Shown here: in pieces, positions 17,498 to 26,058 of the stretch
Position numbering within the stretch: the stretch's first letter is position 1
How the letters are laid out: each line of letters starts with the position of its first letter
Source: Rubricella sp038526735
Lineage (GTDB): Bacteria > Pseudomonadota > Alphaproteobacteria > Rhodobacterales > Rhodobacteraceae
Assembly: GCA_038526735.1 (NCBI GenBank)
Contig: JBCBGM010000017.1
Location: 1-56,818, forward strand
Reading direction: 5' to 3'
DNA: 56,818 bases
Translations under genes and position numbers: made by a program
Notes under the pieces: model-generated
What the model was told of the DNA's origin: nothing
Seen by the model: only the letters and a program-made list of their open reading frames with translations
Database searches by the model: none

Positions 17498-18169
17498 GTG
17501 AGCAACCCCGACAGCTTTATCGACGAGGTCAGCGAAGAGCTGCGCCGCGATCAGTTCAACCGGATGCTGACGCGCTATGGCTGGATCGCGGCGTTGGTGG
17601 TGCTCGTGATTGTTGGCGGTGCCGGGTTCAACGAGTGGCGCCAAGCGCAGGCGGAGACGCAGGCGCGCGCCTTGGGCGATGCGATTGATCTCGCATACCG
17701 CGAGCCAGACCCGGCCGCACGGGCGGCAGCTTTGGCCGCGATTGAGGGTGCTGAGAGCGCGCCGATGGTCGGTTTTCTTGAAGGATCAGCGCTTTTGGCC
17801 GCCGGAGAGCCTACACAAGCCGTGGCCCGCTTTGAGGCGTTGGCAGAAACCCATGCGGGCGACGAAATCCTCCGCGATCTGGCGCTGATCCGCATGGTGG
17901 CCGCGATGGAGCAGGCTGGAGGCGCGCCTGCTGACCGCCGCGATATCCTTGATCCGATGATCAGTGCAGATGGGGCGTTTGCGCTGTTGGCTTTGGAGCA
18001 GCGGGCGGTTTCGTTCATCGAAGACGGCGACCGAGAGGCCGCCCTTGAGGACCTGAACCGTATTTTTGGTGCGGTGGATGTTACAGCAGCGCTGCGCGAT
18101 CGCACACAAACGCTGATCGTGGCGCTCGGGGGGGATGTGCCCACCCCTGCCCGTCTGCTCGACGAGTAA
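17498..18169 (+). CDS. YfgM-like membrane-anchored TPR protein
   Basis: Predicted to be anchored in the inner membrane facing the periplasm, as YfgM of E. coli, which works with the Sec/periplasmic chaperone network. It starts with a short cytoplasmic part containing SFIDEVSEELRRDQF, one transmembrane helix (about residues 30-46), then Ala-rich TPR-like helices to residue 223. The start is GTG at 17498; no better start is available. The order yfgM-bamB-der is the same as in E. coli, and bamB follows after 12 bases, which supports the call. A TATAAA at 17417-17422 may be part of the promoter but its -35 is weak. Confidence 0.85.
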   Translation: MSNPDSFIDEVSEELRRDQFNRMLTRYGWIAALVVLVIVGGAGFNEWRQAQAETQARALGDAIDLAYREPDPAARAAALAAIEGAESAPMVGFLEGSALLAAGEPTQAVARFEALAETHAGDEILRDLALIRMVAAMEQAGGAPADRRDILDPMISADGAFALLALEQRAVSFIEDGDREAALEDLNRIFGAVDVTAALRDRTQTLIVALGGDVPTPARLLDE

Positions 18170-18181
18170 ACCCCTCCGCTG

Positions 18182-19474
18182 ATGGCCCGCCTGCCCCTTT
18201 CTCTTGCGCTTGCCGGGCTGGTTCTGGCGGGCTGTTACGAAGACGACCGGCTGCCGGGCGAACGGATACCGATTCGGGATACCTCCGCCGTGACGGTAGA
18301 GGTGGAGGGGTCGGCACCCGTGCAACTCCCCGGCCCGGTGGACAACGCAAACTGGACGCACGAGGGCGGAAGCTCTTTGCGCAGCGCGGTGAACCCGGCC
18401 TTGGGCGAGGTGCTGGAGCCTGTCTGGGCGCGCCGTGTCGGCCCCGTGGGCCGGTCAGGCTTGCCCAAAGCGCCGCCCGTGGTGGCGGACGGCCGCGTGT
18501 TTACGTTTGCGGGCAATGGGTTGCTGGCCGCGACCTCGCTTGACGGAGAGGTCCTGTGGACTGACAGCACCATCCCCGAAAACGAGAGTGACCGCTCGGC
18601 CTTTGGCGGGGGCATCGCATGGTGGAATGGCACGCTCTATGTGGCCACCGGCTTTGGCGAGTTGCGCGCGGTGGACCCTGAAACCGGCGATATCCTCTGG
18701 CTGGAGCAGTTCAACGCGCCGTTTCGCGCGGGGCCTGCCGTCTCTGACAACCGGGTGGTGGTGCGCGATGCCGCTGACGTGGCGCATGGCATCGAGGCAG
18801 AGACGGGGCGGCGTGTCTGGCAAGTGCAGGGGGCCGTGGGCCTCGCGACGACGGGCGATACCGCGCCGCCTGCTTTGGTGGATGGCCTCGCGATTGTGCC
18901 CTTCACCAGCGGGGAGCTTTTGGCGATCACCGCGCAAAACGGCCGCCAGGTCTGGGGCCTGACGGTGGGCGCCGGACGGCGCGAGCTTGCGCGGGGGATC
19001 ATCAGCGACGTGACCGGCGGACCAGTGGTGGCGGGAGTAAACATTTATGCCGCCAACCAGACGGGCACGCTCTTGGCGCTCGATGGATCGCAGGCGCAGC
19101 GGCTCTGGCAGCTGGAGAATGGCGCGCAGGACCTCATCGCAGTGGGCGGCGGCTCTATCTATGTGGTAACGGACCGCGCGATCTTGTTGCGGGTGCTGCG
19201 CGAGACCGGGGATGTGGTCTGGGCGCGCGGATTTCCGCAGACGCATCTCGACCTCTTCGACGATGAGCGCCCCGCAGTCTATTACGGCCCTGTCGTGGCT
19301 GGTGGGCGGGTCTGGCTGGCAGGCTCTGACGGGACGGTCACAGCGCTTGATCCGGAAGACGGCGATGTTGTCTCGTCCTTCACCGTTGAGGGCGGGCTTG
19401 CCGCAGCACCTGCAATTGCGGGGGGGCGGATGTATCTGCTCTCGCGCACGGGGTTGCTTTCGGCGTATGAGTAA
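18182..19474 (+). CDS. bamB: Outer-membrane protein assembly lipoprotein BamB
   Basis: Lipoprotein of the BAM complex, which folds beta-barrel proteins into the outer membrane. The signal peptide ends in a lipobox (LVLAGC, Cys18). The mature part is a PQQ-like beta-propeller with repeated segments such as VFTFAGNGLLAATSLDGEVLW, LYVATGFGELRAVDPETGDI and TLLALDGSQAQRLWQL. The 430-residue length is slightly above E. coli BamB (392). It sits between the yfgM-like gene (12 bases) and der (25 bases), the expected operon. Confidence 0.93.
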   Translation: MARLPLSLALAGLVLAGCYEDDRLPGERIPIRDTSAVTVEVEGSAPVQLPGPVDNANWTHEGGSSLRSAVNPALGEVLEPVWARRVGPVGRSGLPKAPPVVADGRVFTFAGNGLLAATSLDGEVLWTDSTIPENESDRSAFGGGIAWWNGTLYVATGFGELRAVDPETGDILWLEQFNAPFRAGPAVSDNRVVVRDAADVAHGIEAETGRRVWQVQGAVGLATTGDTAPPALVDGLAIVPFTSGELLAITAQNGRQVWGLTVGAGRRELARGIISDVTGGPVVAGVNIYAANQTGTLLALDGSQAQRLWQLENGAQDLIAVGGGSIYVVTDRAILLRVLRETGDVVWARGFPQTHLDLFDDERPAVYYGPVVAGGRVWLAGSDGTVTALDPEDGDVVSSFTVEGGLAAAPAIAGGRMYLLSRTGLLSAYE

Positions 19475-19499
19475 CCCGCTTTAACTTTAGGCCACTTCT

Positions 19500-20888
19500 A
19501 TGACCCTCTCTGTCGCCATCGTCGGCCGCCCGAATGTGGGCAAATCCACGCTGTTCAACCGGCTCGTGGGCAAGCGCCTTGCGCTTGTCGATGATCAGCC
19601 TGGCGTGACCCGTGACCTGCGCGAGGGCGATGCGCGGCTGGGCGATCTGCGGTTTACCGTGATCGACACCGCGGGGCTGGAAGAGGCCACCGACGAGAGC
19701 CTGCCGGGTCGCATGCGCAAACTGACCACCCGCGCGGTGGAGATGGCGGATGTGTGCATCTTTGTCATTGACGCGCGCGTGGGTGTGACCCGCGACGATC
19801 AGGTCTTTGCCGAGATTTTGCGGCGGCAGGCGGATGGGCGTGTGGTGCTCGCGGCGAACAAGTCCGAAGGGTCAGCGGCGGATGCGGGGCTTTATGAGGC
19901 CTACTCACTGGGCCTCGGGGAGCCTGTGCCGTTGTCGGCGGAACATGGCGAGGGAATGGAGGCGCTGTTTCAAGCACTCCGCCCCTATCACGATGCCCAT
20001 GAGGAGGCATTGAAGGCTGAAGTGGCCGCCCTTGAGGCGGAGGACGAGGCGGTTGAGGGCAAGGCGCTGCAAATCGCCGTGGTGGGGCGGCCCAACGCCG
20101 GAAAGTCCACGCTGATCAACGCGATTTTGGGGGAGGATCGGTTGCTCACCGGGCCAGAGGCCGGGATCACGCGCGATGCGATTGGGCTGGACCTCACCTG
20201 GGGCGACCGCGCGGTAAAGCTCTTTGACACAGCCGGCATGCGCAAGCGCGCCAAGGTGCAGGACAAGCTCGAAAAGCTCTCCGTCTCTGACGGGCTTAGG
20301 GCGGTGCGCTTTGCCGAAGTGGTGATCGTACTGATGGACGTGACAAAGCCGTTCGAGACGCAGGATCTGCGCATCGCCGATCTGGCAGAGCGCGAGGGTC
20401 GCGCGGTGGTGTTTGCGGTGAACAAATGGGATCTCGCGGCAGAGCGGGATGGGCTGCTCCCGCGCCTCATTGAAGAGCGCGACCGGCTGCTGCCGCAACT
20501 CTCTGGCGCGCCGCTGATCACGCTCTCGGCGATTACGGGGCGCGGGTTGCAGCGGCTGGCGCAGGCGGTGTTTGAGATCCATGGGCTGTGGAACACGCGG
20601 CTGCCGACGGCGAAGCTCAACACATGGCTGGAGGCGCAGACGTCGGCACATCCGCCCCCTGCCCCCTCGGGCCGCCGCATCCGGCTGCGCTATATCACGC
20701 AAGCCAAGGCCCGCCCGCCGACCTTTGTGCTCTTCAGCTCCCGCCCCGACGCACTGCCGGCGTCGTATACGCGGTACCTGGTGAACGGCCTGCGGCGGGA
20801 TTTCGACCTGCCGGGGGTGCCTATCCGGCTGGAACTGCGGAAGCCCAAGAACCCGTATGAGGGGAAAAAGGGGCGGAAGATTTATTGA
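19500..20888 (+). CDS. der: Ribosome biogenesis GTPase Der (EngA)
   Basis: Essential GTPase with two tandem GTP-binding domains that takes part in 50S subunit maturation. Both P-loops are clear (GRPNVGKST near residue 9, GRPNAGKST near residue 197), each followed by its G3 (DTAGLEE; DTAGMRK) and G4 (ANKSE in the first domain, where NKxD is the norm; NKWD in the second). A C-terminal KH-like domain ends in NPYEGKKGRKIY. The 462 residues are normal for the family. Confidence 0.96.
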   Translation: MTLSVAIVGRPNVGKSTLFNRLVGKRLALVDDQPGVTRDLREGDARLGDLRFTVIDTAGLEEATDESLPGRMRKLTTRAVEMADVCIFVIDARVGVTRDDQVFAEILRRQADGRVVLAANKSEGSAADAGLYEAYSLGLGEPVPLSAEHGEGMEALFQALRPYHDAHEEALKAEVAALEAEDEAVEGKALQIAVVGRPNAGKSTLINAILGEDRLLTGPEAGITRDAIGLDLTWGDRAVKLFDTAGMRKRAKVQDKLEKLSVSDGLRAVRFAEVVIVLMDVTKPFETQDLRIADLAEREGRAVVFAVNKWDLAAERDGLLPRLIEERDRLLPQLSGAPLITLSAITGRGLQRLAQAVFEIHGLWNTRLPTAKLNTWLEAQTSAHPPPAPSGRRIRLRYITQAKARPPTFVLFSSRPDALPASYTRYLVNGLRRDFDLPGVPIRLELRKPKNPYEGKKGRKIY

Positions 20889-21128
20889 GGGGGGGGTGTG
20901 CGGACTTTGCCGCTATTCAGCATCACGTACCGAACGTCCACTTGCCTGGATCATGCGCGTGATGTATCCGCACAGTACGCTCGGCGTTCAAGCGGGGCGA
21001 TGGAGATTTTATGTCTACGATTGCGGCCCGCCGCTAAAGTCCACACGATTGGACCGAATTGAACCAAAAGACTTCCGAGCGCGATACCGGAAGCCTTTTC
21101 GGCTGACATAAACTCAAGAGACAATCCC
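20889..21128. other. Gap between der and the toxin gene
   Basis: No gene is supported here. Open frames on both strands exist but have no family features. It probably holds the promoter of the topAI-like gene. The last bases before the TTG start at 21129 contain CAAGAGAC, a weak ribosome-binding site. Confidence 0.4.
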
Positions 21129-21386
21129 TTGAAAATCTCAAAACACGAACAGCGTGTTTTGCACGTTCTGGCGCAGGTTGGAGCCATCCACTTCGAGCGT
21201 CTTTCGAACGGCAAGATACGCGATATCCGCTGCTTCACGCGCGATCGCCATGTTGTGGCCGATTGTGATTTGCGGCTTTTCGACCGCCTGAAGAAGAGGC
21301 GGTTCATCAAATCAGTAAACGGACATCCGTACCGTGCCACACGGCTTGGGATCGGTTCCGTCAACGCTCAACACGATAATCGCTAA
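21129..21386 (+). CDS. TopAI/YjhX-family toxin (UPF0386)
   Basis: Small protein of the YjhX family; the E. coli member (TopAI) binds and inhibits DNA topoisomerase I and is the toxin of the topAI-yjhQ module. The 85 residues align by eye over the full length with E. coli YjhX: KISKHEQRVLHVLAQVGAI, the C-DLRLFDRLKKRRFIKSVNG segment, then HPYRATRLG and the NAQHDNR end. The start must be TTG at 21129, since it gives the conserved N-terminus MKISKHEQ; no ATG is available. A GNAT gene follows after 11 bases, the same arrangement as topAI-yjhQ. GC content is lower here than in the neighbouring housekeeping genes. Confidence 0.85.
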   Translation: MKISKHEQRVLHVLAQVGAIHFERLSNGKIRDIRCFTRDRHVVADCDLRLFDRLKKRRFIKSVNGHPYRATRLGIGSVNAQHDNR

Positions 21387-21397
21387 GGAAAGCACTC

Positions 21398-21862
21398 ATG
21401 ACAAAACCAACCATCAAACCAACAACAAACGATGATGTGCCGGCCCTGCAAGGTGTACTGGACCAGACAGAATTGTTTCCAAGTGAAATGCTGCCCGACA
21501 TGCTTGCGCCTGCGCTAGCCGGAGAGACCGAGGCGTTCTGGCTAACCTGCCATTTCGATGGTGGAGCGGTGGGCCTGTGCTACACGGTGCCCGAGGAATT
21601 GGCAGACGGGACGTGGAACATGCTCGCGCTCGCTATCCGGCCTGATCTTCAGGGTAAGCGCCTTGGAACCGCGTTGCTGGCCGCTGCGGAGCAACACCTT
21701 CAAGGCAAGGGCCAGCGGGTTCTCATCGTTGATACATCGGGAACGGATGACTTTGCTCAGACGCGCAAGTTTTACGCCCAAAACGGCTACGATGAAGAAG
21801 CGCGTATCCGCGATTTCTGGGCTGCGGGCGATGACAAGGTGATCTTCCGCAAGGCTCTTTGA
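21398..21862 (+). CDS. GNAT-family acetyltransferase, candidate partner of the TopAI-like toxin
   Basis: A 154-residue protein with a GNAT fold: acetyl-CoA loop PDLQGKRLGTALL, preceded by the strand NMLALAIR and followed by FYAQNGYDEEARIRDFWAAGDDKVIF. It starts 11 bases after the toxin stop and shares its strand, so the two are one unit. In E. coli the antitoxin YjhQ is also a GNAT-like protein encoded just after topAI, so an antitoxin role is a reasonable inference. This subgroup of GNATs is, however, common as an ordinary acetyltransferase, and its substrate is unknown. Confidence 0.8.
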   Translation: MTKPTIKPTTNDDVPALQGVLDQTELFPSEMLPDMLAPALAGETEAFWLTCHFDGGAVGLCYTVPEELADGTWNMLALAIRPDLQGKRLGTALLAAAEQHLQGKGQRVLIVDTSGTDDFAQTRKFYAQNGYDEEARIRDFWAAGDDKVIFRKAL

Positions 21863-22036
21863 TAAACCAACGCCCTTCGCCATATCACTGGCGGGGGGCT
21901 CCTTTGCAGACATTCATGCGCAGCGCAGCATCAGATACAATGGGCTCGCCGCAGACATTCCCTTAGGCCTAACGCAAACACACAACAGCATCAAAACACT
22001 TAGGGTTTTGGCGCTAGGTCAAGCCAAACAAAACCC

Positions 22037-22702
22037 CTACCCCCCAAACACCTCCACAATACCAACCGCCACGTCTTCTAGCGGTGTGAGCCCCGCCCTG
22101 TCTTCACCCGGGAAGCTGCGGGCGCGGTGGGCTGTGGGGGTGGCGGGGGGTGTGTGGAGCGTCACCTTGGGCCCCGTGCGGGCGGTCTCTGCCTGCCAGC
22201 TTGCGGCAATCGCAGCCTGGGCGGCTTTGGCGGCCCCGATCCCGGCGTTGAAGGGTTTGCCCGGTGTGTCTTCGGTCAAGATCACGGCGCGGCCTGCGGG
22301 GGCGGCGCGCAAGAGCGGGTCCACCATCGTAACCAGCCGCTGGAACGCGCGGATCGAGATGGCGAGGCTCTTGTCGAGGTCCTTCTCCTGCACCTGGGTG
22401 GCGGGGGTGAGCGGCGGAGAATGCACGGCCGTGTGCAGCCACATATCCGCCCTACCCCAGCGCTCATAGACCGCCGCGCAAAGCCGCTGGAGGCCCGGAT
22501 CGTCGGTGATGTTGAGGGGCACCAGGGTGATGGCGCCGCCCACAGCTTCCACCACGTCCGCGAGCTCTTCGAGCCCGCCAACGGTGCGGGCGACGGCGAC
22601 GATATGCGCGCCCTCGGCGGCGAGCGCTTGGGCGGTGGCGTATCCGATCCCGCGCGAGGCACCGGTGATGAGAGCGACCTGATTTTCAAAGCGTTTGGCC
22701 AT
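22037..22702 (-). CDS. SDR-family protein with a degenerate active site
   Basis: A Rossmann-fold protein with the dinucleotide loop TGASRGIG near residue 13. The usual SDR catalytic residues are not all present: the YxxxK pair reads IGAAK (Tyr replaced by Ile), the catalytic Ser region reads ILTEDTPG, and the NNAG motif reads HTAV. It therefore may bind NAD(P) without being a normal oxidoreductase. ATG 22702 (221 aa) places the glycine loop at the expected position; a longer frame to 22774 exists. It is divergent from bioY with a 113-base shared region. Confidence 0.8.
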   Translation of the reverse strand: MAKRFENQVALITGASRGIGYATAQALAAEGAHIVAVARTVGGLEELADVVEAVGGAITLVPLNITDDPGLQRLCAAVYERWGRADMWLHTAVHSPPLTPATQVQEKDLDKSLAISIRAFQRLVTMVDPLLRAAPAGRAVILTEDTPGKPFNAGIGAAKAAQAAIAASWQAETARTGPKVTLHTPPATPTAHRARSFPGEDRAGLTPLEDVAVGIVEVFGG

Positions 22703-22815
22703 GGCGCGCCATGTGCCGTGTGCAGCGGCAGAAGACAAGACCTTCGCTTGACAGGGGGGGCGCGGGCGCGGCACAAGCGCGCGGAATTGGTTTTCAGATC
22801 AGACGGAGCACAGCC

Positions 22816-23418
22816 ATGCAACAGCCCCAACCCCTCGCCAATGCCCTGTGGCGCTCTGACAGCGCGGTTCGCCATATCGTGCTGATCTTGGCGGCCTCGT
22901 GGTTGGTGGCAATTGCCGCGCAGATCAAAGTGCCGATGTTTCCGGTGCCGATCTCGCTGCAGACGCTGGCGATCTTGTTTGTGGGCTTCACGCTGGGCTC
23001 GCGCCTGGGTGCGGGTGCGCTGATCGCGTACGTGGCGCAGGGTGCGGCAGGGCTGCCGGTGTTTGCGGGCGCGGGTCTTGGGCTGGCGACGCTGATGGGG
23101 CCGACCGGCGGCTTTATCATCGGCTTTATTGCGATGGCCTATATCGCAGGCCGCGCGGCGGAGACGGGCCTTGCGAGCGGGTTCGTGAGCACAGCCCTAG
23201 TGGGTGTGTTCGCCTCGGCGATCCTCTACGTGCCGGGCATCCTGTGGCCGATGTACTTGGCCGTGCTCTCCGGCGTTGACGCAGGCTGGGCGGCGCAGGG
23301 CTTTGGTTTCTACTGGCAGTATTTCATCGCGCCGTTCCTGTTGGGTGATGCGATCAAGGCCGCGCTGGCGGCCCTGCTGGTCGCTGGCGGATGGTCTGCG
23401 CTGAAGGCCCGCGGGTAA
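22816..23418 (+). CDS. bioY: Biotin transporter BioY
   Basis: Biotin-specific S component of an ECF-type transporter; BioY can also act alone in some proteobacteria. The 200 residues form about six hydrophobic segments, with the family features VPMFPVPISLQTLAIL and AYVAQGAAGLPVFAG and MGPTGGFIIGF. ATG 22816 is chosen because it follows CGGAG at 8 bases and begins the normal N-terminus. No bioM or bioN gene is adjacent, and no BioR-type operator (TTATCTATAA) is visible upstream. A TTGACA at 22748-22753 may be its -35. A strong terminator follows the gene. Confidence 0.93.
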   Translation: MQQPQPLANALWRSDSAVRHIVLILAASWLVAIAAQIKVPMFPVPISLQTLAILFVGFTLGSRLGAGALIAYVAQGAAGLPVFAGAGLGLATLMGPTGGFIIGFIAMAYIAGRAAETGLASGFVSTALVGVFASAILYVPGILWPMYLAVLSGVDAGWAAQGFGFYWQYFIAPFLLGDAIKAALAALLVAGGWSALKARG

Positions 23419-23441
23419 CACTGCCACTCTCTTGAAATGCA

Positions 23442-23473
23442 AACGCCGCTCCTTCGGGGCGGCGTTTTGCTTT
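23442..23473 (+). terminator. rho-independent terminator after bioY
   Basis: Arms AACGCCGCTCC and GGGGCGGCGTT (one G-U pair) around TTC, followed by TTGCTTTTG. Confidence 0.85.
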
Positions 23474-23758
23474 TGGGGGCTCTGCCCCTCTGCCGGGCTG
23501 CACCCGACATTCACCCCGAGGTATTTCGATCAAGATGAAGACCGTGAGTCGGGGCTGGGTCAAGGGCGCCGGTACGGCGGCGGCGAAGCCGCGGCCCCTT
23601 GAGGCAGACGCGACTCACATCCCCACACTGGATAAGGCGACTTGAGGGAGCAGCGGCGCCCTCAAGCGCCTCTCAACGGACTCTCCGCCGCGCAGCGGCG
23701 CTCGGCCCAACGGGAGGAACGGTGCCCTTGGCACCGTGACGACGGGCGGGAGTGACTT
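23474..23758 (+). repeat. Intergenic hairpin cluster (repeat copy 3) between bioY and the phosphatase gene
   Basis: Begins with GGGGCTCTGCCCC and CCCCGAGGTATTTCGATCAAG, as in copy 1. Then come a long imperfect inverted repeat whose ends are GTGAGTCG/CGACTCAC (23544-23618), CTTGAGGG/CCCTCAAG (23641-23666), and ACGGTGCC/GGCACCGT (23720-23738) followed by GACGGGCGGGAG, which resembles 4142-4180. No gene is supported. Confidence 0.7.
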
Positions 23759-23759
23759 T

Positions 23760-24203
23760 TCACGCGAAGCGAGTTTCGATCTTTTGGCGGATCATGTCGC
23801 GCGCCTGCCGGTAGGCGGTGAGTTTGTCTTCGCGCGCCTCGCCAACACCGGTGGGGTCAAGGATGGGCCAGTATTCCACGTCGATGGCATTGGTGCGGGT
23901 GTATTCCTGGGCGTGGCGCAGGCTTGCGGGGCTGAGCGCCACGATAAGGTCAAACTGGGTGATGTCGTCGCCCCATTCCTCCATCTCTTGAAACGAACGG
24001 GCGCGGTGGCGGGTGAGCTCGATATCGAGCTCGCTGCACACGGCGACCGCGAAGCCGTCAATCTCAAGATCATGGAACACGCCTGCGGACTGCACATAGA
24101 TCGTTTGCCCGAAGAGCTTTTTCATCAGCCCTTCGGCCATGGGGGAGCGGACCGCGTTGTGGTCGCAGCAAAAGAGCACCGAACTGGGGCGGGGCGCCAG
24201 CAC
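23760..24203 (-). CDS. Low-molecular-weight protein-tyrosine-phosphatase-like protein
   Basis: A 147-residue protein with the phosphatase P-loop C-x5-R at residues 13-19 (CCDHNAVRSP) near the N-terminus, and the general-acid region YWPILDPTG near residue 115. It belongs to the LMW phosphatase / arsenate reductase-like superfamily; phosphotyrosine phosphatase or an ArsC-like activity are both possible. It is the last gene of the hisD cluster and starts 4 bases after the UPF0262 stop. In related genomes, as I recall, infA follows at this point; here repeats and bioY lie beyond. Confidence 0.85.
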   Translation of the reverse strand: MLAPRPSSVLFCCDHNAVRSPMAEGLMKKLFGQTIYVQSAGVFHDLEIDGFAVAVCSELDIELTRHRARSFQEMEEWGDDITQFDLIVALSPASLRHAQEYTRTNAIDVEYWPILDPTGVGEAREDKLTAYRQARDMIRQKIETRFA

Positions 24204-24207
24204 CGGA

Positions 24208-24684
24208 TCAGCCCTTGAAGTGCAGCACGCAGATCAGGGTGAAGAGGCGGCGGGCGGTTTCGTGATCGGTGATCACCTTGCCCTCCAGCCGCTCCAAAAG
24301 CAGGTTCGAGCCCTCGTCGTGGATACCGCGCCGGCCCATGTCGATGGCCTCGATCTGGCTCGCGGGCAGGCGTTTGACGGCGTCGAAATAGGCCTCGCAG
24401 ATCTGGAAATAGTCTTTGATCACCTGCCGGAACGGGGAGAGAGACAACAGGAACGTGCCCGCGGGGGTGCCGTCGGCGGTGGCGATGTCAAACACCAGCC
24501 GGCGGTCTTTGATGCCGAGGTTAAGGTGGTAGGGCCCGTCTGGCGCATCGTCGGCGGCGGGGGCGAAGTTGTTGGCTTCGAGCAGGTCATAGAGGGCGAC
24601 GCGGCGCTCTTGCTCCACTTCCGGGGTGGGGGCCGGAAGGCCATCGTCATCGAGATGCACCTGGGTGAGGCGAGCGTGGGTCAT
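24208..24684 (-). CDS. UPF0262 family protein
   Basis: Conserved alphaproteobacterial protein of unknown function, 158 aa as usual. Family-like stretches include DGPYHLNLGIKDRRLVFDI, LSLSPFRQVIKDYFQICEAY and IDMGRRGIHDEGSNLL. Its start overlaps the hisD stop by 4 bases (ATGA), and the phosphatase-like gene follows after 4 bases, so it is coupled to both. Confidence 0.88.
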   Translation of the reverse strand: MTHARLTQVHLDDDGLPAPTPEVEQERRVALYDLLEANNFAPAADDAPDGPYHLNLGIKDRRLVFDIATADGTPAGTFLLSLSPFRQVIKDYFQICEAYFDAVKRLPASQIEAIDMGRRGIHDEGSNLLLERLEGKVITDHETARRLFTLICVLHFKG

Positions 24685-25991
24685 GGGGTGTCCTCATTCA
24701 GGGCGTCGAGGCGGTCGCGGACCGACAGGCCATGTGCCTCCAAGCTTTCGGATTTGGCGAGGGTTTCGGCGGCGGGGCCGATGGCGGCGAGGGCGTGGGG
24801 GGTCATGCGGGCGAGCGTGGTGCGTTTCATGAAGTCGAGCACCGAGAGGCCGCTGGAGAAGCGGGCGGAGCGGGCCGTGGGCAGCACGTGGTTGGGGCCA
24901 CCGACGTAATCGCCGATGGCCTCGGGCGTCCATTGACCTATGAAGATCGCGCCGGCGTGGCGGATGCGTTTTTGCAGGGTTTCCGCATCCGCAGTGGCGA
25001 TTTCGAGGTGCTCGGGGGCCAGACGGTTAGTCAGCGCCACGGCCTCGTCCATGTCCTTGACCGTGATCACCGCGCCAAAGTCGCGCCAGGAGGCGCCGGC
25101 GATGGCGGTGCGCTCAAGGGTTTTGAGACGCTCTTCCACCGCCTGCCCAACTGCGGCTCCAAAGGCGGCGTCGTCGGTGATTAGGATCGATTGCGCGCTT
25201 TCGTCGTGCTCGGCTTGGCTGAGCAGGTCAATCGCGATCCAGTCAGGATTGTTGTCAGCATCGGCAATCACAAGGATCTCTGAGGGGCCCGCGATCATGT
25301 CGATGCCCACGGTGCCATAGACCCGGCGCTTTGCGGCGGCGACGAAGGCGTTGCCGGGGCCGGTGATTTTATCGACCTTTGGGATGGTCTCGGTGCCATG
25401 GGCGAGTGCTGCGACGGCCTGTGCGCCGCCGATGCGGAACACTTCCGTCACGCCTGCGATCCGTGCGGCGTAGAGCACCAGCGGGTTCACCGCGCCGTCA
25501 GGGGTGGGCACGGTGATGACCAGACGATCCACGCCTGCGACCTTGGCTGGGATCGCGTTCATCAGCACCGATGAGGGGTAAGACGCCAGCCCGCCGGGGA
25601 CGTAGAGGCCTGCGGCCTCCACAGCACTCCAGCGCCAGCCCAGCTCTGCGCCGGTGGGGTCGGTCCAGTAGGCGTCTTCGGGGCGTTGGCGCTCGTGATA
25701 GGCGCGGATGCGGGCGGCGGCGAGGTCGAGGGCCTCGCGCTGCTCAGTGGGGATCGTGGCGATGGCCGCGTCAATCTCGTCGGCTGTGAAGGCGAGCGTT
25801 TCGGGCGTCAGCGTGATGCGGTCGAACTTGGTGGTGTAGTCGAGGACGGCGGCGTCACCGCGCGCAGCAACATCGGCGATGATCTCTGCCACCACCGCAT
25901 CGACATCCGCATCCGCCTCGCGTTTGGCGCCCAAGAGCTGGGTGAAGGCGATCTCGAAATCATCATCGGCAGTGCTGAGGAAGACGGGCAT
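24681..25991 (-). CDS. hisD: Histidinol dehydrogenase
   Basis: Zinc enzyme that oxidises L-histidinol to histidine in two NAD-dependent steps. ATG 25991 gives 436 aa, the usual length; an upstream frame to 26105 is an artefact of an open leader. Recognisable features are the NAD-binding VPGG and RIGGAQAVAALAHGTE region, GPGNAFVAAAKRRVYG, and the catalytic Glu-His pair in LAPEHLEI. It overlaps UPF0262 by 4 bases. The gene order murA-DUF2948-hisD-UPF0262-phosphatase is typical of the group, but here an LpxR-like gene separates DUF2948 and hisD. Confidence 0.96.
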   Translation of the reverse strand: MPVFLSTADDDFEIAFTQLLGAKREADADVDAVVAEIIADVAARGDAAVLDYTTKFDRITLTPETLAFTADEIDAAIATIPTEQREALDLAAARIRAYHERQRPEDAYWTDPTGAELGWRWSAVEAAGLYVPGGLASYPSSVLMNAIPAKVAGVDRLVITVPTPDGAVNPLVLYAARIAGVTEVFRIGGAQAVAALAHGTETIPKVDKITGPGNAFVAAAKRRVYGTVGIDMIAGPSEILVIADADNNPDWIAIDLLSQAEHDESAQSILITDDAAFGAAVGQAVEERLKTLERTAIAGASWRDFGAVITVKDMDEAVALTNRLAPEHLEIATADAETLQKRIRHAGAIFIGQWTPEAIGDYVGGPNHVLPTARSARFSSGLSVLDFMKRTTLARMTPHALAAIGPAAETLAKSESLEAHGLSVRDRLDALNEDTP

Positions 25992-26058
25992 GGGGGCTCC
26001 GGGCTGGTTTGGCGCTGGATTAGCGGGGGGCAGAGAGAGGCTCAAGCCTCTCGGCGGG

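Noticed and set aside
20857..21111. An 84-codon frame overlapping the end of der
   Set aside because: Overlaps der by 32 bases, has no clear start signal and no recognisable features.
20951..21364. A 137-codon minus-strand frame over the toxin gene
   Set aside because: Antisense to the well-supported TopAI-like gene; no protein features.
23474..23758. Possible CRISPR array or small RNA gene in the hairpin cluster
   Set aside because: The hairpins differ from each other and there is no regular repeat-spacer pattern; no promoter is visible.
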